From NCBI RefSeq assembly GCF_018327685.1, contig NZ_BNEL01000001.1, positions 2,294,001-2,358,000 on the forward strand: DNA of 64,000 nucleotides. The letters are read 5' to 3'. Made by a program: the position numbers and the translations under genes. The notes under the pieces are model-generated. The model saw only the letters and a program-made list of their open reading frames with translations. It was not told the origin of the DNA and did no database searches. The first letter of the stretch is position 1; each line of letters opens with the position of its first letter. Source of the DNA: Streptomyces sp. TS71-3. Its GTDB lineage: Bacteria; Actinomycetota; Actinomycetes; Streptomycetales; Streptomycetaceae. This document shows, piece by piece, positions 1 to 8,921 of the stretch.

Positions 1-3000
1 GACCGTCCGCGGCAGCGTGCTTCAGCTCGGCGTACGGCGTCGGCCCGAGGAAGTGCTCGAACCCTTCGATCCGGCGGACCCGCTCGACCGTCTCGTCCCA
101 TTCCCGGGCCAGTTCCCGGCGGCGCTCGGCGGCTTCCGCGGGGAACACCGGCCCCTGGATCCCGTCGGCCTGAGCTGCCAGGCGGTGCGGCTCGCCGAGG
201 GGCGAGGACGCCTCGGGCCGGCTGACGGGCGAGAAGGCGTCGAGCCGGGTCCGCAGCGCCGTGAGCCGCTCGGCCAGAGCGGGGTGGGAGCGGGCCAGAT
301 CGCCGAGGTCGCTGCGGAGGTGCAGTGCCTGGGTCCAGAGGACCGACCTGCTCTGTTCGAGCATCTCGACCGCGGTGGCCGGCTGTCCGGCGGCGATGGC
401 GGCCCCGGCGGCTTCGGAGGCGAGCCCCGACCATCTGCGGAGGGTGTCGCTGCGTACCTCGGTCCGCATCCCGTGCCAGGCCGCCGTCGGCAGGTTCCGG
501 ACCGCGAGACCGTAGTCGGCGAGCGCTCCGTCGATGTCGCCCCGCTGCGCCGCGAGCCGGCCGGCGTGCAGCGCACACCGCGTGACCATGTCCGGGTCGC
601 CGTAGGGGTCCCGGGCGGCCTCGCGCCAGCACGCCAGGGCGGCCGCCTGATCCCCGTCGTCCCCGGTGGCCTGGTGGCGCTGCTGGAGGATCAGGCCCAG
701 GGACCACAGCCACTCGGTGCGGCGGGCGTCTCCCGGCTGGGTGGCCTCCACGGCCTGCCTGGCGCTGGTGACAGCCTGGTCCAGCAGGGTCGTGTCCCGC
801 CCGACCTGGGCCGCCGTGGTCAGCGCCACAGCCCGGTTCCGGAGGAAGATGCCGTGGTCGGCGGAGCCCGGGCGGGCCGTGTCGATCATCCGCTTGCTGA
901 CCCGCAGCATCTCGGCGACGTCTGTGGCGTCGGGTTCGCCGGGGAGGCCGACCCGCGTGATGAGGAGCCAGGAGAGGATCGAGAGCGGCTGGCTGGCGAT
1001 GTCCTCCGGAAACTCGTGTTCCGCCTCGGAGGCCAACGTGATCGCTTCGTCCAGGACCGCGCGGTCGCCGGTCCACTCGTGGACCTCCATGAGCACGTGC
1101 GCGAGTCCGACGGCGGCCGTCGCCCGCTGCAGCGGATCCCTGGACGCCCCCCGCAGGGCGGTGCGGTGGGCTTCGACCGCCGCGTGCATGTCCAGGACGT
1201 CGCCCAGGTGCGTGTGCCGGACCCGCAGCGCCATGCCCAGGCTGTAGAAGTCCAGCCAGCGCCTCCGTTCGTCGGAAGAGCCCGCACCCGTCACTTCGCG
1301 CATCTCGGCCACGGACCGGTCGAAGTCCGCCGACGATCCGGTCAGCAGTGCCCGGGCCTGCACGTAGACAGCGTGGGCCTGGAGGCTGAACGGGCGTTGC
1401 GTGTCGCCGTCGGGCATGGCCGCGAGCGCCGTTTCCAGGGTCGAGATTGCTTCGTCGAGGTCCGCGGCGTTCCCGGTCTGCTGGTAGCGGGTGAACAGTG
1501 CCGACGCGAGGCGGGAGAGCGAAGTGATGGACGAGGATGCGTTCGCGGTGTCGCAACGCACCGCCTCCCGTCCGGCGGTCACCGCCGCGTCCAGGTCGGC
1601 CCTGTCGCCGGTGTGACGGAAGCGCCAGACGAGGGTCCTGCTCAGTTCGGCCAGGCTCGCCGGCCGGCAGTCAGGCGAGGGAAGCCCGTCGGCCACCGCG
1701 TCCCGGATGACCGCGACGACGCGCTCCAGGTCGCCGGGGTCCCGGCGTTCGTCGTAGCGGAGTCGGAGGGCGAAGGCCAGCTTGGGGAGATGCGCCGCGC
1801 GGTCCGTGGCGGTCGGAAGCACGGTGTGCAAGGCCCGCTCATGGGCCTCGACCGCGGCATCGAGGTCGGTCGCGTCACCGTCCCTGAGGAACCTGCTGAG
1901 CAGGGTGTCCGCAAGGTTCGACAGGTAGATGCCGAACTGCGGATCGTCCGGATCCGCGGCGGCGGTGACGTCCCTCATCACCCTGATGGACTCGGCGCCG
2001 TCCTCCGGCGAGCCGGTCACCCGGTAGCGGGTGGTGAGCGCCATCGCGAGGAAGCCCTGGCGTATCTCGCGGTCCCTGTCGTCGGCCGCGGTGCGCGGTG
2101 CGGTCGATCTGGCCAGGTCGACCAGGGTGTCCATGGCGGCGAGGTCGGCTGTGCTGCGTGATCGCATCGAGAACCGGGCGTTGTCGATTTCGAGTCCGAC
2201 ATGGGCCGGGCGGTTGGCTTCCTCGGCCCGGACATCGAGGCGGTGGACGACCCGCAGCAGCGTCTCGGCCGCCTGTCCGAAGTCAGGGCGCGCGACGGCG
2301 AGGCACTCGCGGGCGGCCTCGAACACCCGGTCCAGGTCGGTCCGGTCACCGGTGTGCTCGAAGCGCAGTGCGAGGGCGTGGAGCCTGCCGGCGAGTCGCG
2401 CGTCCCGCTCCGGGTGGTCGGGCGGCGTTGCCGCCAGGATGGCCGCCCAGAGGCCGATCGCCTCGTCCAGGCAGGGCAGGTCGCGCGTCTTGTCGTACAG
2501 CGCGAGGTCGGCATGGAGGAGATTCCCGTAGGTGAGCATCCCGTCCTCGCCGTCGCCCGGCGAGGTCAGCGCGACCGCGGGACGCCCCACACGAACCGAT
2601 CGTCGCAGATCGGCGAGGTCACCACCGTGTTCGAACCTGAGGCGCAGTCGATAGCAGAGATCGGACAGGGCCCGGACCCGCGAGGGGCTGCCCTCGGTCG
2701 CCCCGGCGACCGCGTCCTCGCACGCCTGGACGCTCTCTTCGAGATCGGCCGGATCACCCTCGTTGTCGAACCGGTGGTACAGGGCGTTGCCCAGGTCGAC
2801 CAGGAAGTCCACCCTCCGGGCATCGTCCCTCGGCATGCGGGCGAGCGCCGTCCGCCACGACGCCACGCCCTCGTCCAGGTCGGCCCGATCCCGAGTCTTC
2901 GCGTACCGGGCCCGAAGGCTCCTGTCGAGCGTCGTCAGGGCGGACGCGTACTCCGCGTCGGAGCCGTGGATCGTGTCGCGGGCGAGCCGGCTCCACCGCA

Positions 3001-3853
3001 CGGCCGCGTCGAAGTCGGCCGGCGAGCCCGTGATCCCGGCCAGGTGCCGGTACGCCCGCCCCAGCCGGTGGTGCCTCAGCCAGAGGAACTGGTCGCCGGG
3101 CGGCGTGCTGGCGATCGACTCTTCCAGGCCCCGGACGGCCTCTTCGAGGCATGCCCTGTCTCCGGTCTGGTCGTACACGGCCAGCAGGGCCTCGGCCAGC
3201 AGCGACAGCCTGCGTGCCCGGTCCCGGCCCGGCGGTGAGAGACGGACGGCTTCCCGGCGGGCCGACACCGCCTTCCGCTCGTCCGCCACGTCCCCGGTGG
3301 CCTCGTGGCGTTGGTGGTAGGCCTCCCCCAGACGCGAGAGGGCGGGAATCCTGCCCGCGGGATCCGGCGGCGCTGTCCGGAGGCCCCACAGCACGCGCTC
3401 GATGGCCCGGTCGACGGGGCCGGGGTCGGTGCCGTCGAAGAGGGCCAGCAGCCTTCCGGCGCAGTCGACCACCCAGCGCAGGCGGTGGCCCGCGTTCGTC
3501 GAGAGGGTCCCGACGACGTCCGCCACCTCGGCGGGAACCAGGTCCGGGAACGTCTGCCGCAGCCCGAGGAAGAAGCCGATGGCCTCGTCGACTTCGACCT
3601 TTCCGACGGCGGTGCCGGACACCATGCCACGCAGGACGCGGAACCGGGCCAGCTCCGCCAGCGTGGCCACGTCGTATTCGGGCTCGCCCGCTCGGCCCAC
3701 CCGGACCGCCGCGGTCAAGGCCGCGGCGTGCTCGGCGTCAGCCTGACGAGCGGTCAGGTGCCGAGGGTCCCCCTCCGCCTCGAACAGGGCGATTCTCCGT
3801 CGGATGGCCGAGGCCGGGCCCAGGGCAGCGTCGGATGTCGGTTCCTCCCCCAT
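1..3853 (-). CDS. TPR-repeat protein with C-terminal CHAT domain, cut by the window edge
   Basis: An uninterrupted minus-strand frame starts at ATG 3853 (MGEEPTSDAALGPAS) and is still open at base 2, so at least 1,284 residues are visible and the C-terminus is missing. After about 110 residues come many imperfect helical repeats of the TPR type, recognisable by recurring phrases such as RFEHTGDRTDLDR, RFRHTGDRADLDAAV and RYQQTGNAADLDEAI. The last visible part contains EMLEQSRSVLWTQALHLRSD and then EHFLGPTPYAELKHAAADG, the usual entry into a CHAT domain of Streptomyces TPR-CHAT proteins. CHAT is a caspase-like peptidase fold; its His/Cys catalytic pair lies outside the window. These proteins are thought to act as cytoplasmic sensors or proteases, but no partner gene is visible here. 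The gene is divergent from the importer operon at 4243. Confidence 0.88.
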   Translation of the reverse strand, partial: MGEEPTSDAALGPASAIRRRIALFEAEGDPRHLTARQADAEHAAALTAAVRVGRAGEPEYDVATLAELARFRVLRGMVSGTAVGKVEVDEAIGFFLGLRQTFPDLVPAEVADVVGTLSTNAGHRLRWVVDCAGRLLALFDGTDPGPVDRAIERVLWGLRTAPPDPAGRIPALSRLGEAYHQRHEATGDVADERKAVSARREAVRLSPPGRDRARRLSLLAEALLAVYDQTGDRACLEEAVRGLEESIASTPPGDQFLWLRHHRLGRAYRHLAGITGSPADFDAAVRWSRLARDTIHGSDAEYASALTTLDRSLRARYAKTRDRADLDEGVASWRTALARMPRDDARRVDFLVDLGNALYHRFDNEGDPADLEESVQACEDAVAGATEGSPSRVRALSDLCYRLRLRFEHGGDLADLRRSVRVGRPAVALTSPGDGEDGMLTYGNLLHADLALYDKTRDLPCLDEAIGLWAAILAATPPDHPERDARLAGRLHALALRFEHTGDRTDLDRVFEAARECLAVARPDFGQAAETLLRVVHRLDVRAEEANRPAHVGLEIDNARFSMRSRSTADLAAMDTLVDLARSTAPRTAADDRDREIRQGFLAMALTTRYRVTGSPEDGAESIRVMRDVTAAADPDDPQFGIYLSNLADTLLSRFLRDGDATDLDAAVEAHERALHTVLPTATDRAAHLPKLAFALRLRYDERRDPGDLERVVAVIRDAVADGLPSPDCRPASLAELSRTLVWRFRHTGDRADLDAAVTAGREAVRCDTANASSSITSLSRLASALFTRYQQTGNAADLDEAISTLETALAAMPDGDTQRPFSLQAHAVYVQARALLTGSSADFDRSVAEMREVTGAGSSDERRRWLDFYSLGMALRVRHTHLGDVLDMHAAVEAHRTALRGASRDPLQRATAAVGLAHVLMEVHEWTGDRAVLDEAITLASEAEHEFPEDIASQPLSILSWLLITRVGLPGEPDATDVAEMLRVSKRMIDTARPGSADHGIFLRNRAVALTTAAQVGRDTTLLDQAVTSARQAVEATQPGDARRTEWLWSLGLILQQRHQATGDDGDQAAALACWREAARDPYGDPDMVTRCALHAGRLAAQRGDIDGALADYGLAVRNLPTAAWHGMRTEVRSDTLRRWSGLASEAAGAAIAAGQPATAVEMLEQSRSVLWTQALHLRSDLGDLARSHPALAERLTALRTRLDAFSPVSRPEASSPLGEPHRLAAQADGIQGPVFPAEAAERRRELAREWDETVERVRRIEGFEHFLGPTPYAELKHAAADG

Positions 3854-4092
3854 CGCCCCAGACTACCGAGAACGTGCTTTCCCGTACGGCGGTCCGACTT
3901 CGTGACGGCGGCACGCGGCCGCCCACCGGTGCCGGATCGAGATCGTTCCCCTGCGAGCGCCGCCGGTGTACGGGCCGGCCCCGCCTGCGGGCGGGCTCGG
4001 TGCGGGCGAGCCGCACCCCGCCCCTGCACGGGCAACAGCGCACCCCCGACAACTGCCCCACGCGCCCGCGGCACCCCGGGCAGCGGCTGAAC

Positions 4093-4130
4093 GGCACCTG
4101 AGGTGCCCGCGCCGTCTTGACATGTCCAAG
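4093..4130 (+). promoter_or_regulatory. Candidate promoter and operator upstream of the importer operon
   Basis: The 389-base gap between the CHAT gene and the importer holds a perfect inverted repeat GGCACC-TGA-GGTGCC (4093-4107). It is followed by a consensus -35 hexamer TTGACA at 4117-4122, itself inside the imperfect palindrome CTTGACATGTCCAAG (4116-4130). The -10 is poor (GGATCT or GATCTT, 17-18 bases downstream). The overlap of palindromes with the -35 suggests a regulated promoter. The rest of the gap shows nothing else I can support. Confidence 0.4.
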
Positions 4131-4242
4131 TGGAGAGAGGGATCTTTTGCGGCGTCAAGAGGCGTACGGGTAGGGGCGATCCGTGCGGCTCGTCGCCCGA
4201 GAAGCGCTATGTGCACCGCCAGGTGCCGCGCAGGGAGTCGCT

Positions 4243-5472
4243 TTGACCATCGGTACGCAGCACCATGCCCGTCCCACCCGCCACCGCCCTCAGCGCATGC
4301 TGATCACCGGCCTGCTGCTCGCCGCCGCGGCCTTCGGCTGCGGGGCGCCCGACTCCGGCACCGCGGACGACCAGGGCAAGTCCCAGAAGGTCCCCGCCAA
4401 ACCGAGCAAGCCCGTGGACCTGGAGATCCTGGACGTCGCCGGAAACCTCCAGCTCACCCAGGCCATGATCGACGACTTCCGCAAGCAGCACCCGGAGATC
4501 GTTGGCAAGATCACCTACTCCAAGGCCCCCGCGCCGGACCTCGCCGGCAAGATCAAGGCGCAGCAGCAGGCCGACCGCGTCCAGATCGACCTGGTCCTCA
4601 CCGGCACCGACGGCCTCGCCGCGGGCATCTCCCAGGGCCTGTGGTCCGACATGAGCAGCCACCAGCAGGCCATCGGCAACCCCGACTACCTGCCGCCCGC
4701 CGCCGATATGGCGGGGCTCGCCCAGGGCAAGGGCACCGCCATCGTCTACTATCCGTCGGGCCCGCTCGTCGAGTACAACCCCGACGCCGTCAAGACCCCG
4801 CCCAAGACCCCGCAGGAGCTGCTGGCCTGGGCCAAGGCCCACCCCAAGCGCTTCCAGTACGCCGATCCGGCCAACTCGGGCCCCGGCCGCACCTGGCTGA
4901 TGGGCCTGCCGTACCTCCTCGGCGACAAGGACCCGAGCGACCCCGAGCACGGCTGGGACAAGACCTGGGCCTACCTCAAGGAACTGGACAAGTACGCCGC
5001 CGTGTACGCCTCCGGCACCGCCGAGACCATGAAGAACCTGGCCAACGGCCAGATCGACATGACCACCAGCACCACCGGCTGGTACATCAACCCCCGGGCG
5101 CTCGGCACCGTCCCGAAGAAGATCAAGGCGGCCCACTTCGACAACATGACGTGGGTGACGGACGCCCAGTACGCGGTCGTCCCCAAGGGCGTCGACGCCG
5201 ACACCATGTCCGCCGACCTCAACCTCATCAAGTGGATCCTGACGCCGAAGCAGCAGGCCAAGGCCTACGACGACGGCTACTTCTACCCCGGCCCCGCCGT
5301 CAAGGACGTGCCGCTGTCCATGGCGCCGGCCAAGTCCCAGCAGGTCGTCAAGGAGTACGGGGTGCCCGAGTTCGACCAGTGGATCGACCAGTTCCCCAAG
5401 AAGCCCTCCCTGCCCGCGGACGCCCAGGTCACCGCGTTCGACCTGTGGAACCGTCAGGTGGCCGGCAAGTGA
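4243..5472 (+). CDS. ABC transporter extracellular substrate-binding protein
   Basis: This is the extracellular binding component of an ABC importer in the family-1 class that serves polyamine, iron and related systems. The chosen TTG start follows AGGGAG at 4232-4237. An in-frame ATG at 4297 gives a shorter form, and GTG 4183 a longer one. The N-terminus has a basic stretch and a hydrophobic core ending in AAAAFGC, so it is probably a lipoprotein, although the lipobox is imperfect (Phe at -2). The mature part contains a typical binding-protein passage (AMIDDFRKQHPEIVGKITY) and a Trp/Tyr-rich ligand region (TTSTTGWYINPRALGT). The ATPase gene begins 49 bases downstream and two permeases follow, forming one operon. 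The substrate cannot be read from the sequence. Confidence 0.88.
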   Translation: MTIGTQHHARPTRHRPQRMLITGLLLAAAAFGCGAPDSGTADDQGKSQKVPAKPSKPVDLEILDVAGNLQLTQAMIDDFRKQHPEIVGKITYSKAPAPDLAGKIKAQQQADRVQIDLVLTGTDGLAAGISQGLWSDMSSHQQAIGNPDYLPPAADMAGLAQGKGTAIVYYPSGPLVEYNPDAVKTPPKTPQELLAWAKAHPKRFQYADPANSGPGRTWLMGLPYLLGDKDPSDPEHGWDKTWAYLKELDKYAAVYASGTAETMKNLANGQIDMTTSTTGWYINPRALGTVPKKIKAAHFDNMTWVTDAQYAVVPKGVDADTMSADLNLIKWILTPKQQAKAYDDGYFYPGPAVKDVPLSMAPAKSQQVVKEYGVPEFDQWIDQFPKKPSLPADAQVTAFDLWNRQVAGK

Positions 5473-5521
5473 CCCACCACATCCACCGGCAGCCGGCGAC
5501 CGCGCCCCGGGTGAGGCGGCG

Positions 5522-6631
5522 ATGACCCACTTCACCACCCTCCGGCTGGAAGGCGTCTCGCGCAGCTTCGGCCGGCACCAGGCGCTGGCCGGCCTCGACC
5601 TGGAGATCTCGGGCGGCGAGTTCATCGCGCTGCTCGGGCCCTCCGGGTGCGGCAAGTCCACGGCGCTGAACTGCCTCGCGGGCCTGCTGCCGCTCACCGG
5701 CGGCGCGATCCAGCTCGACGGCCGCCGTATCGACCGTCTCGCGCCCGAGCGGCGCGGCTTCGGCATGGTCTTCCAGAACTACGCCCTCTTCCCGCACATG
5801 ACCGTGCAGGGCAACGTCGCCTTCGGCCTGAAGATGGCCAAGGTGCCGAAGGCGGACGCCGCTCGCCGGGTGGCCGAGGCGCTGGAACTGGTGCACCTCA
5901 CGGACCAGGCCCACAAGCGGCCGGGACAGCTCTCCGGCGGCCAGCAGCAGCGCGTCGCCATCGCCCGCGCCATCGTCCTCGAACCCCGCCTCGTCCTGAT
6001 GGACGAGCCGCTGTCCAACCTCGACGCGGCGCTCCGCCTGGAGATGCGCGCCGAGATCCGCCGCCTCCACCAGCGGCTCGGCCTGACCACCGTCTACGTC
6101 ACCCACGACCAGGAAGAGGCCCTGTCCCTCGCCGACCGCCTGGTCGTCCTGCGGGACGGCCGCACCCAGCAGATCGGCACCCCCGAGGAGGTCTACGCCA
6201 CCCCGGCCAACCGCTACGTCGCGTCCTTCATGGGCTACCGCACCATGCTCGACGCGACCGTCGTCACCGGCGGAGCGGAGCCGGTCATCGAGGTGGCGGG
6301 CGCCCGGCTGGCCGGGCAGGACCGCGACGGGCTGACCTCTGGCGCCCGCGCGGCGGTCGCCATCCGGCCCGAGGACCTGGACGTCACCCAGGACGCCGCG
6401 GGCGGCGGGCTGCCGGCGACCGCCGAGGTCGTGGAGTACCACGGCCGCGAGCTGGCCGTGCAGGCCCGCCTCGCCGACGGCCAGCCGGTGCACTTCCGCA
6501 CCCGCACCAGGCTCGCCCCCGACGACGAGGTGCGCCTGGTGGCACCGCCCGAGCGCGTCCTGGTCTTCGCACCGGACGACGCCCCGGACGCCCCGGCCGC
6601 GCCCGCGCCGGCCCCGGCGGTGGGCACGTGA
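5522..6631 (+). CDS. ABC transporter ATP-binding protein, PotA/FbpC-like
   Basis: This is the cytoplasmic ATPase of the importer, 369 residues. Visible motifs in order are Walker A GPSGCGKS, Q-loop VFQNYALFPHM, signature LSGGQQQR, Walker B LVLMDEPLSNLD and the switch histidine in VTHDQEEA. A C-terminal TOBE-type region follows (residues about 245-350), as in the spermidine/iron/maltose class of ATPases. An Ala/Pro-rich tail closes the protein. The stop codon overlaps the GTG start of the next gene by four bases, which points to translational coupling. All catalytic motifs are intact. Confidence 0.95.
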   Translation: MTHFTTLRLEGVSRSFGRHQALAGLDLEISGGEFIALLGPSGCGKSTALNCLAGLLPLTGGAIQLDGRRIDRLAPERRGFGMVFQNYALFPHMTVQGNVAFGLKMAKVPKADAARRVAEALELVHLTDQAHKRPGQLSGGQQQRVAIARAIVLEPRLVLMDEPLSNLDAALRLEMRAEIRRLHQRLGLTTVYVTHDQEEALSLADRLVVLRDGRTQQIGTPEEVYATPANRYVASFMGYRTMLDATVVTGGAEPVIEVAGARLAGQDRDGLTSGARAAVAIRPEDLDVTQDAAGGGLPATAEVVEYHGRELAVQARLADGQPVHFRTRTRLAPDDEVRLVAPPERVLVFAPDDAPDAPAAPAPAPAVGT

Positions 6632-7611
6632 GCGCCCCGGAGGCCGACCCGGGCCGGCCGCCCACCGCGCGCACAGGTCATGGGAGCGTTTCCCCGGCGC
6701 CCGACCCCGCATCCGGCGGGGCGGGCCCCGGGGGGCGCCCGGCGCTGCGCCACCGCCTCGCCGAGCGCGGCGTCGACCGCACCCTGCTGCTGGTCGTGCC
6801 CGGCGTGCTCTTCCTCGTGCTGCTCTTCTGCTACCCGTTCCTCTACGGCATCGGGCTCTCCTTCCAGCCGCAGAAGGGGGGCGGAGCCCTCGCGAACTAC
6901 CACCGCTTCTTCAGCGACCCGTACCTGCGGGGCACGATCTGGACCACGCTCGGGCTCGCCGTGCCCGCCGCGCTCGTCAACTGCCTGGCGGCCGTACCGG
7001 TCGCCTTCCGCACCCGCGCGCCGTTCCGCGGCCGGCGGCTGATCACCACCCTGCTGGTCATGCCGATCACCCTCGGCACGGTGCTCACCGCCGAGGGGCT
7101 GCTCGGCTACCTCGGTCCCAACGGCTGGTTCAACAAGGCCCTGATCGGCATCGGGCTGATCGACAAGCCGCTGAGCCTGGTGCACAACTACTGGGGCGTG
7201 CTGGCCTCGCTCGTGATCACCGGCTTCCCCTTCTCGTACCTGCTCACGCTCTCGTACCTCACCGGGATCGACCCCAGCCTGGAGCAGGCCGCCGCCACCC
7301 TCGGCGCGGCCCGGTGGGACCGCTTCCGGTACATCCTGCTGCCGCTGCTCGCACCCGGCCTGGCGATCACCTTCAGCCTGTCGTTCGTGCTCGCGTTCGC
7401 GGTCTTCCCGTCCGCGCAACTCGTCGGCGACCCGCGCGGCAGCACCCATGTGATCTCCATCGAGGCGTACCAGGCCGCCTTCCAGAGCTTCGACTACTCG
7501 ATGGGCTCCGCGATCGCCATGATCATGGCGGCCGTGATGCTCGTCGTCGTGGTCGTCGTGCTCGCCTGGCGTTCGCTGCTGTACCGGGGTGCGACAGGAG
7601 GAAAGGGCTGA
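6628..7611 (+). CDS. ABC transporter permease, PotB-like
   Basis: This 327-residue inner-membrane permease is the first of the pair. The GTG start at 6628 overlaps the upstream TGA; a Pro/Gly-rich cytoplasmic N-terminus of about 50 residues precedes the first membrane helix (LLLVVPGVLFLVLLFCYPFL). About six helices are visible, and the EAA coupling loop reads EQAAATLGAARWDRFRYILL, the segment that contacts the ATPase. The last helix is extremely Val-rich (AAVMLVVVVVVLAW). The stop overlaps the next ATG by one base (TGATG). Family and order match the first permease of polyamine-type importers. Confidence 0.92.
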   Translation: MSAPEADPGRPPTARTGHGSVSPAPDPASGGAGPGGRPALRHRLAERGVDRTLLLVVPGVLFLVLLFCYPFLYGIGLSFQPQKGGGALANYHRFFSDPYLRGTIWTTLGLAVPAALVNCLAAVPVAFRTRAPFRGRRLITTLLVMPITLGTVLTAEGLLGYLGPNGWFNKALIGIGLIDKPLSLVHNYWGVLASLVITGFPFSYLLTLSYLTGIDPSLEQAAATLGAARWDRFRYILLPLLAPGLAITFSLSFVLAFAVFPSAQLVGDPRGSTHVISIEAYQAAFQSFDYSMGSAIAMIMAAVMLVVVVVVLAWRSLLYRGATGGKG

Positions 7612-8498
7612 TGACGGACGTCGTGCGGAAGCCGGACGGCGCCCCGGCCGCGGGTCCCCCCGCGGAACCGGGCAAGCGCTGGTACCAGCGCCCGGGGAAC
7701 TGGGTCGCGATCGTGGTCTTCGGGTTCTTCTTCGTCAACCTCGCCGGGATCATCGGCGTCCCGCTCGCCGACTCGCTCGGCACCCGCTGGTTCACGAGCT
7801 GGCTGCCGGACGGCTGGACCACCAAGTGGTACGGGTCGGCCTGGCAGGAGTTCTCGCTCGGGCAGGTCTTCTGGACGACCGCCCTGGTGGCCGTCCTCGT
7901 GGTCGCCGTCTCCGTGGTGCTCGGGGTGACGTCCGCGTACGCGCTCGCCCGGCGGGACTTCCCCGGCAAGAAGGCCGTCATGCTGCTCTTCCTGCTGCCG
8001 ATCCTGGTGCCCCCGCTGACCTACGGCATCCCGCTGGCGACCGTCCTGTACAAGTTCCACCTGGCGGGCACGCTCACCGGGGTGGTGCTGGCGAACCTGG
8101 TGCCGTCCGTGCCGTTCGTGGTGCTCACCATGACCCCGTTCATCGAGCAGATCGACCCGCGCATCGAGGCGGCGGCCCGGATGTGCGGGGCGCGCACCTG
8201 GTCGGTGCTGGTACGGGTGCTGGCGCCGCTGCTGGTGCCGGGCATCCTCGCCGCGTCGGTCCTGGTGCTCGTGCGCACGGTCGGCATGTTCGAGCTGACC
8301 TTCCTCACCGCGGGGCCGGACAGCCAGACGCTGGTGGTGGCGCTCTACTACGCGGTCTTCTCCGCGGGCATCCGCACCCAGCAGTCCATCGACGCCATGG
8401 CCGTGATGTACACGGCGTCGATGCTGGTGCTGCTGGTGATCGCGCTCCGCTTCGTCAATCCGACCCAGCTGGTGACCCGGGTCCGGGAGGAGAGGTAG
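7611..8498 (+). CDS. ABC transporter permease, PotC-like
   Basis: This is the second permease of the importer, 295 residues. ATG 7611 shares a base with the preceding stop and is served by the strong ribosome-binding site AGGAGG within ACAGGAGGAAAGG. About six hydrophobic helices are visible, and the coupling loop reads EAAARMCGARTWSVLVRVLAP. It is the last gene of the operon: the terminator-like hairpin at 8538 follows 40 bases later. With the binding protein, ATPase and first permease it makes a complete four-component importer. Confidence 0.93.
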   Translation: MTDVVRKPDGAPAAGPPAEPGKRWYQRPGNWVAIVVFGFFFVNLAGIIGVPLADSLGTRWFTSWLPDGWTTKWYGSAWQEFSLGQVFWTTALVAVLVVAVSVVLGVTSAYALARRDFPGKKAVMLLFLLPILVPPLTYGIPLATVLYKFHLAGTLTGVVLANLVPSVPFVVLTMTPFIEQIDPRIEAAARMCGARTWSVLVRVLAPLLVPGILAASVLVLVRTVGMFELTFLTAGPDSQTLVVALYYAVFSAGIRTQQSIDAMAVMYTASMLVLLVIALRFVNPTQLVTRVREER

Positions 8499-8537
8499 GC
8501 CGGGGCGGCCCGGGTCCGCTCCCCGGCGCCCTCTTCT

Positions 8538-8563
8538 GGGCGCGCCTCGAAGGGGGCGCGCCC
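8538..8563 (+). terminator. Hairpin after the importer operon
   Basis: GGGCGCGCC (8538-8546) pairs perfectly with GGCGCGCCC (8555-8563) across an 8-base loop. No U-tract follows, which is usual in Streptomyces. It lies 40 bases past the last permease stop. Confidence 0.65.
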
Positions 8564-8607
8564 CTGACGGGCGCTGTTGGCTGCAAGGGGCACCCCGGTG
8601 CCCTGAA

Positions 8608-8690
8608 GGGGCGCGGGGCCGTGTCGATGTGCGGCTCCGCCGCGCGGGCGCGAGCCGGGGGCCTCGAAAGGGGGCGCGGGGAACTGCGCG
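8608..8690. repeat. Dispersed intergenic repeat, copy 1
   Basis: In the 423-base gap between the importer and the acetyltransferase, two modules lie side by side. Bases 8608-8655 nearly match 24012-24060 (both contain GTGTCGATGTGCGGCTCCGC). Bases 8671-8690 are GGGGCGCGGGGAACTGCGCG, the core repeated many times at 62.6-63.2 kb. The rest of the gap (8691-8921) has no gene or structure I can support. Confidence 0.75.
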
Positions 8691-8921
8691 GACGGTTACC
8701 ACGGGCCCGCGCACCGCCAGGTGGGGAGCCCAGGGGCGGGCTCCCTCACGCACCCGAGGGGAACCCCACCGGCCAGGATGACCGGATACGGCGGGACCCA
8801 CCCCTCCGGGCCGGAGGACAATGAGAACCGGGACCGGCGAGCCGGTCCCGGCCCGCGCCGCTCCAGCCCTGCGGGTACAGTGCCAGGACCCCAGAAGCCC
8901 GTCCGGTGAGGCCGCCCATCC

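Noticed and set aside
17..2161. Long plus-strand open frame of 714 codons
   Set aside because: It is antisense to the TPR-CHAT frame, has no recognisable motif or ribosome-binding site, and is an expected shadow of GC-rich codons.
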